Source: Candidatus Bathyarchaeota archaeon
Lineage (GTDB): Archaea; Thermoproteota; Bathyarchaeia; TCS64
Length of the DNA stretch: 64,000 bases
Direction: 5' to 3'
Assembly (NCBI GenBank): GCA_026014875.1
Contig: JAOZHO010000037.1
Coordinates: forward strand, 1 to 64,000
The first letter of the stretch is position 1. Every line of letters starts with the position of its first letter. The notes below the pieces were generated by a model. The model saw nothing but the letters and a program-made list of their open reading frames with translations. It was not told the origin of the DNA and searched no databases. This document shows, in pieces, positions 8,400 through 17,051 of the stretch. Position numbers and translations under genes: made by a program.

Positions 8400-9156
8400 T
8401 TAGAAACACACGCACGCGCGCATTGAATTCGCGCGCGCACGGTATTGCAGGGATTAAAATTTATCCGGAAATTACCCAGTATTAAACAAGAGATCTTTTG
8501 GGAACATAACCAAAAAAATACTAAATATGTTTTTCTTGAAGTAATCTCATCTCAGATATAGTACCCGCTCCGTTGAGATAGCGGGCTCGGTGGCGCGCGC
8601 ACGAGGGGAAATATCTGGATACATACCACTAGGATAGTGTGAAAAATAGCTTATCTAGAAGATCAACACCTAACCCTTCCTAACCTTTTCCAATAATTCA
8701 CATATGCTCGAAGGTCTACAAAACTAACTGGTAGGGTTGAAAAATAGACCCTTTTCTCCATAAGCTACCTTTTCATCCTAACTAACTCTCTATACACCTA
8801 CACACACGCTGAAAAACTCCGATATATAAGATTAATTGTTTAAAATAAGGGTTTTTTGGGACTCTTATAAGAAATCAGAAAAGTTAGAGAGTTAGTTTCC
8901 CCTGTTCTCGAATAGCAACCTAGAAGAACCGGTCTCTTTAGCCATACCTAAGCTCATTGAGGTGGTTCTCCCAAATAAACAATGAATTCTTGTTAAATGT
9001 TCTGACGATGTCTGGATATCAAGGATTTCCGTGAAAACGAGTTAAAACCATTTTAAACACAATGATTGAATCCGCCTGCTCCCGTTCCTGAGGGGCAATC
9101 CGTTCCAGATCCTTAACAGTAAATTATTATATAGTAAGATTTAAGTAGCGTTACTT
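8400..9156. repeat. Gene-free right flank of the AT-rich island, CTAAC repeats
   Basis: No coding region is supported in these 757 bases. Just after the TIR stop come alternating CG tracts (8411-8420, 8431-8439, 8593-8601). A hairpin with six-base arms lies near 8564-8585 (cccgct facing agcggg). Words of the form CCTAAC or CTAAC cluster at 8668-8685, 8722-8728 and 8777-8790. The segments 8780-8791 (aactaactctct) and 8886-8897 (agagagttagtt) are perfect inverted repeats, and the former nearly repeats aactaacactctct at 5343-5356 on the island's left side. At 9123-9134 a TATA-like box, about 25 bases before 9157, is the probable promoter of the kinase gene. Confidence 0.55.
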
Positions 9157-11484
9157 ATGCCTCAGATTCAGCCATCTTCTGACGACACCATTATAAAGGT
9201 TCTCCACGTCGACGACGAGCCCAACCATCTGAAGCTATCAAAGATATTTCTGGAGCTATCCGATCCGAATATACATGTTGTTTCAACCTCCTCCCCTGAA
9301 GAAGCCTTGAGCATAATCGAGTCCTTCGACTGCCTCGTTTCCGACTATAAAATGCCAGAACTAAACGGAATAAACCTCACAAGGAGGATCAGGGAGACGA
9401 GCGATATCCCCCTTATCCTCTACACTGGACGGGGCAGCGAGGAGGTGGCCGAAGCAGCGTTCACCGTTGGCGTGGATGATTACGTCAGGAAGGAAATGAA
9501 CCACAGCCATTACAAGGTGCTCGCTCATAGAATCAGAGCAGTAGTGGAGAAACATAAGGCCGAGGAAGGTCTGAGGGAGTCTGAGGCGAGGTACCGTGGG
9601 TTCATCTCAGCGAGCAGGGATGGCGTCGAGGTATTCTCGGGGACTGACCTCGTGTTCGCCAACCTCCAAGCCGCGAGGCTTCACGGCATAGACACAGCGA
9701 AGGAATTCATAGAGGTTGGCCCTCTCGAGTGTGTGGTTCCCGAGGACAGGGAGGATATTAGAAGAAGAGTCCTCACCAGGCAGAAAGGTAAAGATGTCTC
9801 ACATATTCACGAGTTCAGGGTACGCCACACCAACGGAACAATTAGATGGCTTGAGAGTTCAAGCTCGCTGATCGATTACGAGGGACGTAAATCAACACTG
9901 ACGTTCATACGAGACATCACCGAACGGAAACGGATGGAAGAAGCGCTGCATGAGTCGATGAAGAAATATGCGGACATCGTCCGCGAGATCCCCTCAGGAA
10001 TGTTCATCTACCAGTTCCAGCCTCCGGACCAATTGATATTCCTCGATGGAAACGTTGAAGCGGAGAGGCTTACCGGTCTGAAGAGGGAGGAGTTGATTGG
10101 CAAGGAGTTCGACGATGTCTGGCACCCGAAGCAACCGGTTCCTCTGAAGGAGATCTACCTGAACCTTTTAGAAACAGGCGAGACCTTCAAGTCGGAAGAT
10201 GTTTTCTGGAGAGACGAGCGGATCGAGGGGTTCTTCAGAATCCACGCGTTCCGCATTCCCGGGGAGAGGCTCTGCGTCAACTTCGAGAACATCACCGAAC
10301 GCAAGCGGATGGAGGAGAGGCTTTCCGCTCTCCACCTGAGCGCCATCAAGCTAGCTAAAACTGAGACGCTTGAGGATATAGCACGATTGACGTTTGACAC
10401 AGTCGAACAGGTCTTCGGCTTCCGCTGGGGAGACTTCAGCGTCGTCGAGGGAAGCCATCTCGCCCCAATATACGTCAAAGACATTGATGCAGGGGAAAAG
10501 TGGGCTATCCCACTGGACGGGCCTGGAGTCATAGCCAGAGCGACCCGGACAGGAGAATCCCAGCTCGTACCAGATACCCGACTGGACGGGGACTACATAC
10601 CGGCGCTCATCGAAGGCGAGACCTCCCTCTCCGAGCTCGCAGTCCCGGTCAAAGTCAATGACGGGGTATTCGGAATTATCAATATTGAGAGCCCACAGCT
10701 ACAATTCTTTAACGATGGGGATCAAAAACTCGTTGAGACCATAGCCGAACAGGTTGCATCGGCTATTATCCGGATAAAAAAGGTAGAAGAGTTGGAGGCG
10801 TTGGTAAGTGAAAAGACGAGTGAGCTTTTGAATGCTGAACGTATGGCTGCAGCGGGAAAGGTTGCATCAATGGTGGGCCACGACCTTAGAGGCCCACTTC
10901 AGACGATTAAGAACTCTCTCTTCCTCCTGAGAGAGACCCCCGAGAAAGTTGATGAGTGGATGGAGGCCATCGACGGGGCTGTGGACTACGCGGTGAACAT
11001 GCTCGACGATCTTCGCGTCAACATCGGCGGCACGCCGCTTCAACTACAGGAGTCAAACCTTGGCGCCATCGTCCAGAAGGCCGTTGTAGAAGCGTCTGTA
11101 CCTGACGCGGTGGAGATAGAACTGAACATAGATGATAACATGGACGCGGTGGTCCTCGATCCGGTGAAGGTTCGAAGGGTTCTAGATAATCTCATCAGGA
11201 ACGCCGTGGAAGCGATGCCTGAAGGCGGAATCCTCGAGGTCTCTGCTCAGCTGGATGACTCGGAGAATATTGTGATTCAGGTGAGGGAGACCGGAACGGG
11301 GATACCTGAGGACTTGATGCAGGATATCTTCAATGCATTCGTTACTACGAAGTCGAAGGGAATGGGCCTAGGATTGTCATACTGCAAGCGGGCTGTGGAG
11401 GCTCAGGGAGGCTCCATAGCTGTGAAATTCAAAGTAGGAGAAGGGACGACATTCACGATCAAGCTCCCATTGAAATACGCGTGA
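9157..11484 (+). CDS. Hybrid sensor histidine kinase (REC-PAS-PAS-GAF-HisKA-HATPase)
   Basis: The 775-residue cytoplasmic kinase starts with a receiver domain (residues 13-135; DD acidic pair near 19-20, phosphoacceptor D63 in LVSDYKMPE, conserved K in YVRKE). Two PAS/PAC modules follow (about 140-260 and 270-385, each ending ITERKRMEE), then a GAF domain (about 390-540) and a HisKA domain with H575 in VGHDLRGPL. The HATPase domain has the N box NLIRNAVEAMPEGG, G1 box ETGTGIP and G2 box GMGLGLS. The G1 box has Glu where Asp is usual, a conservative but uncommon change. There is no membrane helix, so the input is intracellular. A TATA-like box about 25 bp upstream suggests a leaderless mRNA. 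GC content returns to the chromosomal level here. No response-regulator gene is adjacent. Confidence 0.92.
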   Translation: MPQIQPSSDDTIIKVLHVDDEPNHLKLSKIFLELSDPNIHVVSTSSPEEALSIIESFDCLVSDYKMPELNGINLTRRIRETSDIPLILYTGRGSEEVAEAAFTVGVDDYVRKEMNHSHYKVLAHRIRAVVEKHKAEEGLRESEARYRGFISASRDGVEVFSGTDLVFANLQAARLHGIDTAKEFIEVGPLECVVPEDREDIRRRVLTRQKGKDVSHIHEFRVRHTNGTIRWLESSSSLIDYEGRKSTLTFIRDITERKRMEEALHESMKKYADIVREIPSGMFIYQFQPPDQLIFLDGNVEAERLTGLKREELIGKEFDDVWHPKQPVPLKEIYLNLLETGETFKSEDVFWRDERIEGFFRIHAFRIPGERLCVNFENITERKRMEERLSALHLSAIKLAKTETLEDIARLTFDTVEQVFGFRWGDFSVVEGSHLAPIYVKDIDAGEKWAIPLDGPGVIARATRTGESQLVPDTRLDGDYIPALIEGETSLSELAVPVKVNDGVFGIINIESPQLQFFNDGDQKLVETIAEQVASAIIRIKKVEELEALVSEKTSELLNAERMAAAGKVASMVGHDLRGPLQTIKNSLFLLRETPEKVDEWMEAIDGAVDYAVNMLDDLRVNIGGTPLQLQESNLGAIVQKAVVEASVPDAVEIELNIDDNMDAVVLDPVKVRRVLDNLIRNAVEAMPEGGILEVSAQLDDSENIVIQVRETGTGIPEDLMQDIFNAFVTTKSKGMGLGLSYCKRAVEAQGGSIAVKFKVGEGTTFTIKLPLKYA

Positions 11485-11849
11485 GAACTCAACCGAAGAC
11501 CTAATCTTTCAAAGCTATGAAGACGGCTACCACAAGATTCACAAATAGAGGCAGCTGTACCGTTTTCGACTGAGCGAAGAAAACTAGAGCTACCAATTTA
11601 ATGATTTTTACACAAGTGGAAACGATAATCAGGACTAGACAAAGAAGGATGATCGACACCCAAAGACGCGCGAAGACAGAATAAATAATACAGGTTTAAT
11701 GGGAGACCCCGCGCGCAAGAACAAAAACCAAGAAAACGCGAATCAAAGAAACCCCCCCAAGCTGTAAGATATAAAAACAACACCAAAACAAGACAGAAAA
11801 ACCCACCAAACACCGGAAGGAACCCGAAAAACACCCGGAACCCACCCCC
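11485..11849. other. Intergenic region without a supported gene
   Basis: The stretch after the kinase stop starts as ordinary mixed sequence and passes into a segment made almost only of A and C from about 11690 onward. Frames on the minus strand encode Phe/Gly/Leu/Val-rich nonsense that comes from this composition. Alternating CG words occur at about 11667-11674 and 11710-11715. I see no tRNA, terminator hairpin or conserved protein. Confidence 0.4.
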
Positions 11850-12020
11850 ACCAACCCCCCCAAGCAAAACAGTAGCTATTCAGTAGCAAAACAGTACCAA
11901 AACAACACCAAAACAAAACAAAAAACCCCGCCAAACAACAAAAGAACCCGTAAAACAACCCCAAACACACACCCCCAAAAAAAATAAAAAAAGTGCAGCC
12001 ACAACCCCCCACCCCAGAGA
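11850..12020 (-). repeat. A/C-rich long repeat, copy 1 (inverted relative to copy 2)
   Basis: Read on the minus strand this segment is G/T-rich and aligns along about 170 bases with 23945-24117 read on the plus strand. Shared landmarks in the same order are a GGTTGTG block, a long T run followed by GGGGG, the word TGTTTGGCGG, and a signature with repeated gctactg (ctactgaatagctactg) followed by TTTGCTTG. The repeat lies about 70 bases before the start of the MFS gene, the same relative position it has before the rlmB-like gene. It is therefore an interspersed upstream element, not simple low complexity. Confidence 0.65.
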
Positions 12021-12090
12021 CCCAAGACCCCTACTCCACCCACGAACAACATCACCTTTTTAACCACAAGGCAACCGGAGAACCCTATCG

Positions 12091-13413
12091 ATGACCGATG
12101 AAACCCGGGGGCGCAAAACCCTCCCATTCAGACCGCCCTTCTTCTACGGATGGATCATAGTGGGAGTCTCCGCCCTCACCATATTCTTCTCGGGGCCAGG
12201 CCAGACATACAGCGTCTCCACATTCATCGACTCCTACATCAACGAGTTCGGCTGGAGCCGATCCACCGTCTCCGGCATGTACTCCATGGGAACCCTCGCA
12301 GCAGGCCTCCTAATGGGGCTCGTGGGAAACTTCATCGACCGCCGGGGACACAGAGCCGTGACCACCTCCATCGCACTCATATTCGGATTGGCCTGCCTAG
12401 GCATGAGCCTCGTGAACAGCCCCCTCACCCTTTTAGCCGGGTTTTTCTCGATACGACTCCTAGGCCAAGGATCCATGAGCCTGAGCAGCAGCACCCTCGT
12501 CCCCCAGTGGTTCATCAGAAAAAAGGGGCGAGCACTCAGCCTCGTCGCCATAGGAGGAGCCGCGGGCTCCGCGCTCCTCCCACCCCTAAACACCTGGATC
12601 ATCGAACACTACGGATGGAAGACAGGATGGAGAACCTGGACCGCCCTACTGTGGCTCGTGATGGCCCCCGCCGCCTATCTCCTGACCAGGGATAGACCAG
12701 AGGACGTAGGACTCGCCCCCGACGACGAGACTCGGTCCCAGTTCGAGACGGAGGCCAACACACTACCCTCCGGGGAGAGCTGGACGGTCAGAGAAGCGAT
12801 GAGCACCAGGAGCTTCTGGCTCCTCCTGTTCTGCGTAATGATCCCATCCGCAATTAACACGGGCCTCATTTTCCACCAGATCTCAATCATGGACCAACTC
12901 GGCGTCTCCGCTCAATCAGCCGCCGTCGTCCTGAGCATCATGGCCCTCATCCGACTCCCCGTGGTGCTGATCGCAGGCCAGATCGCCGACAGGGTGCCCG
13001 CAAGATTCGTCCAAGTAGGCTCCATGGCAGGGCTCCTGGTCGCAATGATCGCCCTATACATAACAGACTCAGTCCAGATGGCAGTGGCCTATGGCGCATT
13101 GACCGGAATAACGATGGCCTTCCAGATTATAGTGAGCGGAGTGATCTGGCCAGACTACTACGGACGCCACCACCTGGGGAGCATCAGAGGAGTGACGATG
13201 ATGGCAGGGGTGATAGGATCAGCACTGGGCCCCCTCCCCTATGGATATGCATACGACATCTTCGGGGGTTACACCGAGGCTCTGACGGTCTCCATGATAT
13301 TCCCAATCCTCGGAATGATTGCAGCCTATCTGGCTAAACCACCCACGAAAAAACCACCGGTCACGCCCTCCAATTATACTCAAGAGGATTCCGATAAACT
13401 CGGATTTCCTTGA
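12091..13413 (+). CDS. Major facilitator superfamily transporter, monocarboxylate/OFA-like
   Basis: This 440-residue polytopic membrane protein has about 12 hydrophobic helices, beginning PPFFYGWIIVGVSALTIFFS. It carries the MFS signature after helix 2 (GNFIDRRGHRAV, residues 79-90), a second cytoplasmic loop GQIADRVPARFVQVG at about 297-311, and a central charged loop around residues 205-240. The FFYGWIIV opening and the helix 4-5 pattern GSMSLSSSTLVPQWFIRKKGRA resemble oxalate:formate antiporter and monocarboxylate transporter groups, so an organic acid anion is the likely substrate. The substrate cannot be fixed from sequence. The gene stands alone; the A/C-rich repeat forms most of its upstream region, and a possible TATA element (cctttttaacc) lies near 12055-12064. 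Confidence 0.88.
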   Translation: MTDETRGRKTLPFRPPFFYGWIIVGVSALTIFFSGPGQTYSVSTFIDSYINEFGWSRSTVSGMYSMGTLAAGLLMGLVGNFIDRRGHRAVTTSIALIFGLACLGMSLVNSPLTLLAGFFSIRLLGQGSMSLSSSTLVPQWFIRKKGRALSLVAIGGAAGSALLPPLNTWIIEHYGWKTGWRTWTALLWLVMAPAAYLLTRDRPEDVGLAPDDETRSQFETEANTLPSGESWTVREAMSTRSFWLLLFCVMIPSAINTGLIFHQISIMDQLGVSAQSAAVVLSIMALIRLPVVLIAGQIADRVPARFVQVGSMAGLLVAMIALYITDSVQMAVAYGALTGITMAFQIIVSGVIWPDYYGRHHLGSIRGVTMMAGVIGSALGPLPYGYAYDIFGGYTEALTVSMIFPILGMIAAYLAKPPTKKPPVTPSNYTQEDSDKLGFP

Positions 13414-13593
13414 ACGATTGTGATTCACAACTAGATTGAAGATAGAACGGTCCCAAATCCACTCGATATCCCCCCCAAACCTGCCATATCACCTACGAAC
13501 CCGCTCCCAAGGCCCTCAAAACCTCATCCTCAAACCCAAACCACCAACCCCCACCCGCCTCCACCCCTCCTCCATCTTGACCTCGATAGCTCA
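13414..13593. other. Intergenic sequence, no gene seen
   Basis: This part of the spacer between the MFS gene and the transposase remnant is C-rich and contains only a short frame with no recognisable protein. It may include decayed sequence from the same mobile element as the neighbouring remnant. Confidence 0.3.
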
Positions 13594-13746
13594 CGCTACG
13601 ACCTCGCCGCCAAGTCGCCCCGCTGAACCAAATTGAAGCACAAACACCATCTTCACCCGAACCCGCTGCACCGGCGTCACCAACACATGCCCCGAGCCGA
13701 ATACACGCTTGATCACAGCGAACGGAAGCTCCCCCAGCGCGCTAAA
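13594..13746 (-). pseudogene. Remnant of a DDE transposase C-terminus
   Basis: The minus strand encodes GELPFAVIKRVFGSGHVLVT followed by PVQRVRVKMVF, and after a one-base shift CFNLVQRGDLAA. The block with a Glu just before PFxVIKRVF, then VKMVF and CFNL, resembles the end of IS4/IS5-type DDE transposases, where that Glu is catalytic. Only about 45 residues survive and the frame breaks near 13640, so it is a dead fragment. Terminal repeats and a target-site duplication are not visible. The family name is inferred from motif shape and is not certain. Confidence 0.5.
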
Positions 13747-13834
13747 AGTCTAACCGAGGGGGACTAAAAAAACATCAATACCCGAGTTTATTCAAAGTTC
13801 TCAATAGTTAAAAAAGGAAAAAGAGGGCTCAGCT

Positions 13835-14581
13835 CTAAGAGATGAGCTTGTAAGCTTCGTCTACCGAAGCTCCCTCGTGGACGATCTTGACCAGGGCAGC
13901 GACCACGGCGGTCGGGTCCTTATGCTGGAACATGTTCCGGCCCATGCATGTGCCTGCGCCCCCGGCGTCAATAGAGTCCTTCACCACTTGGAGGAGGTCC
14001 CGGTCGCTTTCCATCTTGGCCCCTCCCAGGATGACTATGGGGATGGGGCAGGTCGCGACCACCTCTTTGAAGGATTCGATGCTCCCAGAATAGGCGGTCT
14101 TGATGAAGTCTCCTCCCCTTTCCTGTCCTAGACGAGCAGCTGAAACCACCTGGTCGGGGAGGAGGTTGCGGTTCTCATCCTGGGGAACCACCTCGGGCAT
14201 GAACACGATTCCGTGCTCCTCACAGGCAGCGGCGATTGGCTGGAGGGAGTGAAGATTTGGGTCCCTCAATCCTCCGAAGTGAGTGAATTTCAGGGCATCG
14301 GCACCCGCTTTGGCGGCCTCCTGAACGAACTCGGGGCGGGGCGGATACGGAATATTAACAATCCAGCCCAGGTTCCTCGGTAGATCATCTGCTAGGGTCA
14401 AAAGGTTACCGTAACCTATTAGAATGGCATCGGCGCCACCCGCGGCCACCTTCTTGACGGTGGCAAGATAATCCTCCAGACCGGGGACTTTTCCCCCCAT
14501 GCTATGGTCCATGGCGACGATGACAGCCTTCCCATCGTCCCTGAAGATGTGTTTCCATCTGATCGCTTTACCGGCATTCAT
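13835..14581 (-). CDS. DhnA/DeoC-type class I aldolase (FBP aldolase or ADTH synthase family)
   Basis: The 248-residue TIM-barrel enzyme carries the archaeal class I aldolase hallmarks: VAMDHSMGGKVPG near the N-terminus (D25, H26), LKFTHFGG at strand 4, and GGDFIKTAYSG with K161 as the expected Schiff-base lysine. ILGGAKMESD and AGGAGTCMGRNMFQ form the phosphate-binding end. Family members are fructose-1,6-bisphosphate aldolase and 2-amino-3,7-dideoxy-heptulosonate synthase of the archaeal shikimate route; sequence reading alone does not separate them. At 248 residues it is slightly shorter than most. It is transcribed divergently from the dehydrogenase genes to its right, so a shared sugar or carbonyl pathway is possible but unproved. 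Confidence 0.85.
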   Translation of the reverse strand: MNAGKAIRWKHIFRDDGKAVIVAMDHSMGGKVPGLEDYLATVKKVAAGGADAILIGYGNLLTLADDLPRNLGWIVNIPYPPRPEFVQEAAKAGADALKFTHFGGLRDPNLHSLQPIAAACEEHGIVFMPEVVPQDENRNLLPDQVVSAARLGQERGGDFIKTAYSGSIESFKEVVATCPIPIVILGGAKMESDRDLLQVVKDSIDAGGAGTCMGRNMFQHKDPTAVVAALVKIVHEGASVDEAYKLIS

Positions 14582-14735
14582 TTATGATTACATCCGGCTA
14601 TCTTATCAAAGTAGTAATCAGATAAGCTTTATGATGGGAATAATGTTTTGAGTGTTATCGAATAAGGGAAAAACTATGGGCAAGTATTAATAAATCATCG
14701 AGGAGTACAATTGTGATTTAAGGAAGTGTGATGGA

Positions 14736-15722
14736 TTGAAAGAAGCGTTACTATATGAGAAGGAGGATGTGCGCATTATTGATAGTCCTATGCCCAAGGT
14801 AGGGCCCACGGACATTCTGCTCAAAGTTAAGGCGGCCAAGATATGCCCCACAGACATCCGGAAGTATAACTTGGGCTCTAACGACACCCGGATCAGGTCG
14901 CTGCCTATGAACCTGTGCCATGAGTACACGGGAGAGATCGTCGACGTAGGAGAGAAGGTCAAGGATTACGAGAAGGGTATGAGGGTGACAGGATACGGCA
15001 TGAAGGGCAACGCCGAGTACGTGAAGCTCGAAACGGTCTCCTCGAACCCCTACTTCGTGAACGCTATCCTGGAGCTTCCAGACAACGTCTCCTACGAGGA
15101 AGGTGCCTTCACAACGCCCTTCGCCGAGAACCTCCATTGCATCATCGATTCTGCGGACCTCAGATTCGGGGACACCATAGCGATCATCGGCGCGGGCCAC
15201 ATGGGCCTCCAGCAGGTGAACATCTCCCACTGGAGCGGTGCCCGTGTGATAGCCGTCGACTTGATCCAGGAGAGACTCGACATGGCCAAGAAGATGGGTG
15301 CAGATCTGGTGATTAATGCGGGCGAGGAAGACGTGGTCGAGGCAGTCAAGGAGTTCACCGACGGCGAGATGGCCACCTCCTCCATCGCCACCCTCGGGGT
15401 ACCAGCGGTGATACAGTCAGCTATCGATGTCACCGGGGAAAGTGCTCGGATCGTCCTCTTCGGGGGCGCTCCAACCGGCACGATCATGCAGTTCGACCCC
15501 AACGACATCCACTACAAGGAGAGGCTACTGGTGGGCATCGAGGGAATCGGAGTGGGTTCTAACCGGCATCCCGAGAGGAGGGTTCAGGCGCTGAGACACA
15601 TCGCAAGCGGTAAGATCGACTTGAACAAGCTCATCACCCACATCATGCCCATGGACGACATTGTCGAAGCGTATGAGATCATGAGGCGAATGGAAGCTCT
15701 CTCCATCGTCCTCAACCCCTAA
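14736..15722 (+). CDS. Medium-chain alcohol dehydrogenase lacking the structural-zinc lobe
   Basis: This 328-residue MDR-family dehydrogenase has catalytic-zinc ligands C37 (KICPTD) and H62-E63 (LCHEYTG), and the Rossmann motif IAIIGAGHMGLQQ. NAD(P) specificity is suggested by VIAVDLIQERLD, whose Asp after the second strand favours NAD. The four-cysteine structural-zinc loop found in most zinc alcohol dehydrogenases is absent: after GMRVTGYG the chain goes straight to NAEYVKLE. Translation appears to start at a TTG (14736-14738). The substrate is probably a sugar alcohol or hydroxy acid, unknown. It is followed by a hairpin-plus-T-run terminator, so it is a separate unit from the next dehydrogenase. 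Confidence 0.85.
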   Translation: MKEALLYEKEDVRIIDSPMPKVGPTDILLKVKAAKICPTDIRKYNLGSNDTRIRSLPMNLCHEYTGEIVDVGEKVKDYEKGMRVTGYGMKGNAEYVKLETVSSNPYFVNAILELPDNVSYEEGAFTTPFAENLHCIIDSADLRFGDTIAIIGAGHMGLQQVNISHWSGARVIAVDLIQERLDMAKKMGADLVINAGEEDVVEAVKEFTDGEMATSSIATLGVPAVIQSAIDVTGESARIVLFGGAPTGTIMQFDPNDIHYKERLLVGIEGIGVGSNRHPERRVQALRHIASGKIDLNKLITHIMPMDDIVEAYEIMRRMEALSIVLNP

Positions 15723-15738
15723 ACTCTTAGCAAAACAG

Positions 15739-15778
15739 CGGTTCACGTATCCGAACCGTTTTTTATTAATTTTTTTTA
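15739..15778 (+). terminator. Hairpin and T-tract terminator
   Basis: A six-base stem (cggttc at 15739-15744 with gaaccg at 15753-15758) is followed directly by TTTTTT and a second T8 run. It starts 17 bases after the dehydrogenase stop and resembles an intrinsic terminator; T runs alone can end transcription in archaea. Confidence 0.7.
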
Positions 15779-15957
15779 GTGATGAATAATCCAGCTAATA
15801 TAATGATTATGAATGCCTAGGTCTATTCTCATCAGATAGGAAGAGTTTTCCTTTGATAAGGCCAGCCTCCTAGGCACGATATATAAATACATCTGAGCCC
15901 CATATGCTAAACTGTACGGTAAAAATCAAAAAAGGAATACGTTGAGGAGAAAAGAAA

Positions 15958-17022
15958 TTGTCTAAAACAATGAAAGCGGCGGTTAAAACCGCGGAAGGAG
16001 ACTTCGAGATCAAGGAAGTCCCAATACCCGAGATAACTCAGCCTGACCATATCCTACTGAAAGTACGAAGCGCAGGCGTCTGTGGAAGCGACCTTCACTC
16101 CTGGAAAGTACCCAGACCCGAGGCGGTGGGAAGCATCTCAGGTCACGAACTCGCTGGAGATGTCATAGCTGTCGGAGACGAAGTAACCAACGTAAAGGTA
16201 GGCGACAGGGTCGGCGTAGACTCCGTCGTCTCTTGCGGGAAATGTTACTGGTGCAGGGTCGGGCAAGACCACATATGCCCAGAATGTTTCTCCATCAGGG
16301 GAGAGACATTCGCTCGAGGCTTCAGCGAGTACGTCGTCGGACCGGCTGCAAAGTGCTACAAATTGCCTGATCACGTCGGGTATGCCGAGGCGGCTATAAT
16401 GGACGTCTACGGCACAGGCATCCACGCCATAGCGAGAACAAATGCCCACGTGGGTCAGACGGTGGTCATTTTCGGCGCAGGACCAGTAGGGGTGAGCCTC
16501 CTAGACCTGTTGAACGTGGTCGGCGTAAAGTCTATCATCACGGACATCATCGACGGGCCTCTCGAGTTCGCAAAGAATACAGTGGGTGCCTACGCGACGA
16601 TCAACTCCAAAAAGGAGGACCCGGTCAAGAAGGTGCTGGAACTCACCGACGGAATGGGCGTAGACATCGTGTTCGAGTGCGTCGGAGGCGGAGCCGGGCC
16701 GTTCCTGATACCGCAGGCTGTTGAAATGGTGCGCAGGAAGGGGCAGATTGCCCTCATCGGAGCGCTGAGGCCAGGTGCGGCACTGACAGTCAACTGGCAA
16801 AAGGTTCAATGGGGCGAGATCGACATAGTGCCAGTGTCGGGATTCTACCACTGGGGCAACGACCCTGAGTTCAAGATAGTGACTGACCTGCTGATCGAAG
16901 GCAAACTCCATGCAACGGAGCAGATTACCCACAGGTTCCCGTTGGAAAAGATCAACGAGGCTTTCGAGGCCGCAGCGGACAAGACCAAGTCCAAAGCCAT
17001 CAAGGTCGTAATAGACTACTAG
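15958..17022 (+). CDS. Zinc-dependent medium-chain dehydrogenase (threonine/sorbitol dehydrogenase-like)
   Basis: The 354-residue enzyme has the full MDR zinc set: catalytic C42, H63 and E64 (GVCGSDLH, SGHELAGD) and structural cysteines C93, C96, C99 and C107 (SCGKCYWCRVGQDHIC). The Rossmann motif VVIFGAGPVGVSLLDL is followed by a DIID acidic end that favours NAD. The closest broad group is L-threonine 3-dehydrogenase/sorbitol dehydrogenase; the exact substrate is not decidable here. Start is a TTG at 15958 behind a good ribosome site (gaggag), with an ATG four codons later as the alternative. A TATA-like box (gatatataaat) lies near 15877-15887. It is the second of two different dehydrogenases in a row, but with its own promoter and terminator. 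Confidence 0.88.
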   Translation: MSKTMKAAVKTAEGDFEIKEVPIPEITQPDHILLKVRSAGVCGSDLHSWKVPRPEAVGSISGHELAGDVIAVGDEVTNVKVGDRVGVDSVVSCGKCYWCRVGQDHICPECFSIRGETFARGFSEYVVGPAAKCYKLPDHVGYAEAAIMDVYGTGIHAIARTNAHVGQTVVIFGAGPVGVSLLDLLNVVGVKSIITDIIDGPLEFAKNTVGAYATINSKKEDPVKKVLELTDGMGVDIVFECVGGGAGPFLIPQAVEMVRRKGQIALIGALRPGAALTVNWQKVQWGEIDIVPVSGFYHWGNDPEFKIVTDLLIEGKLHATEQITHRFPLEKINEAFEAAADKTKSKAIKVVIDY

Positions 17023-17029
17023 CCCGCAA

Positions 17030-17051
17030 TCATCTCTTTTTTTATTTTTTT
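17030..17051 (+). terminator. T-rich terminator after the second dehydrogenase
   Basis: Within 30 bases of the stop codon lies a T7-A-T7 tract (about 17037-17051). No strong hairpin precedes it, which is normal for archaeal termination. Confidence 0.55.

Noticed and set aside
11598-12127. Several minus-strand frames rich in Phe, Gly, Val and Leu that look like membrane proteins
   Set aside because: They come from a segment built almost only of A and C; overlapping frames look equally hydrophobic and none has a start context.
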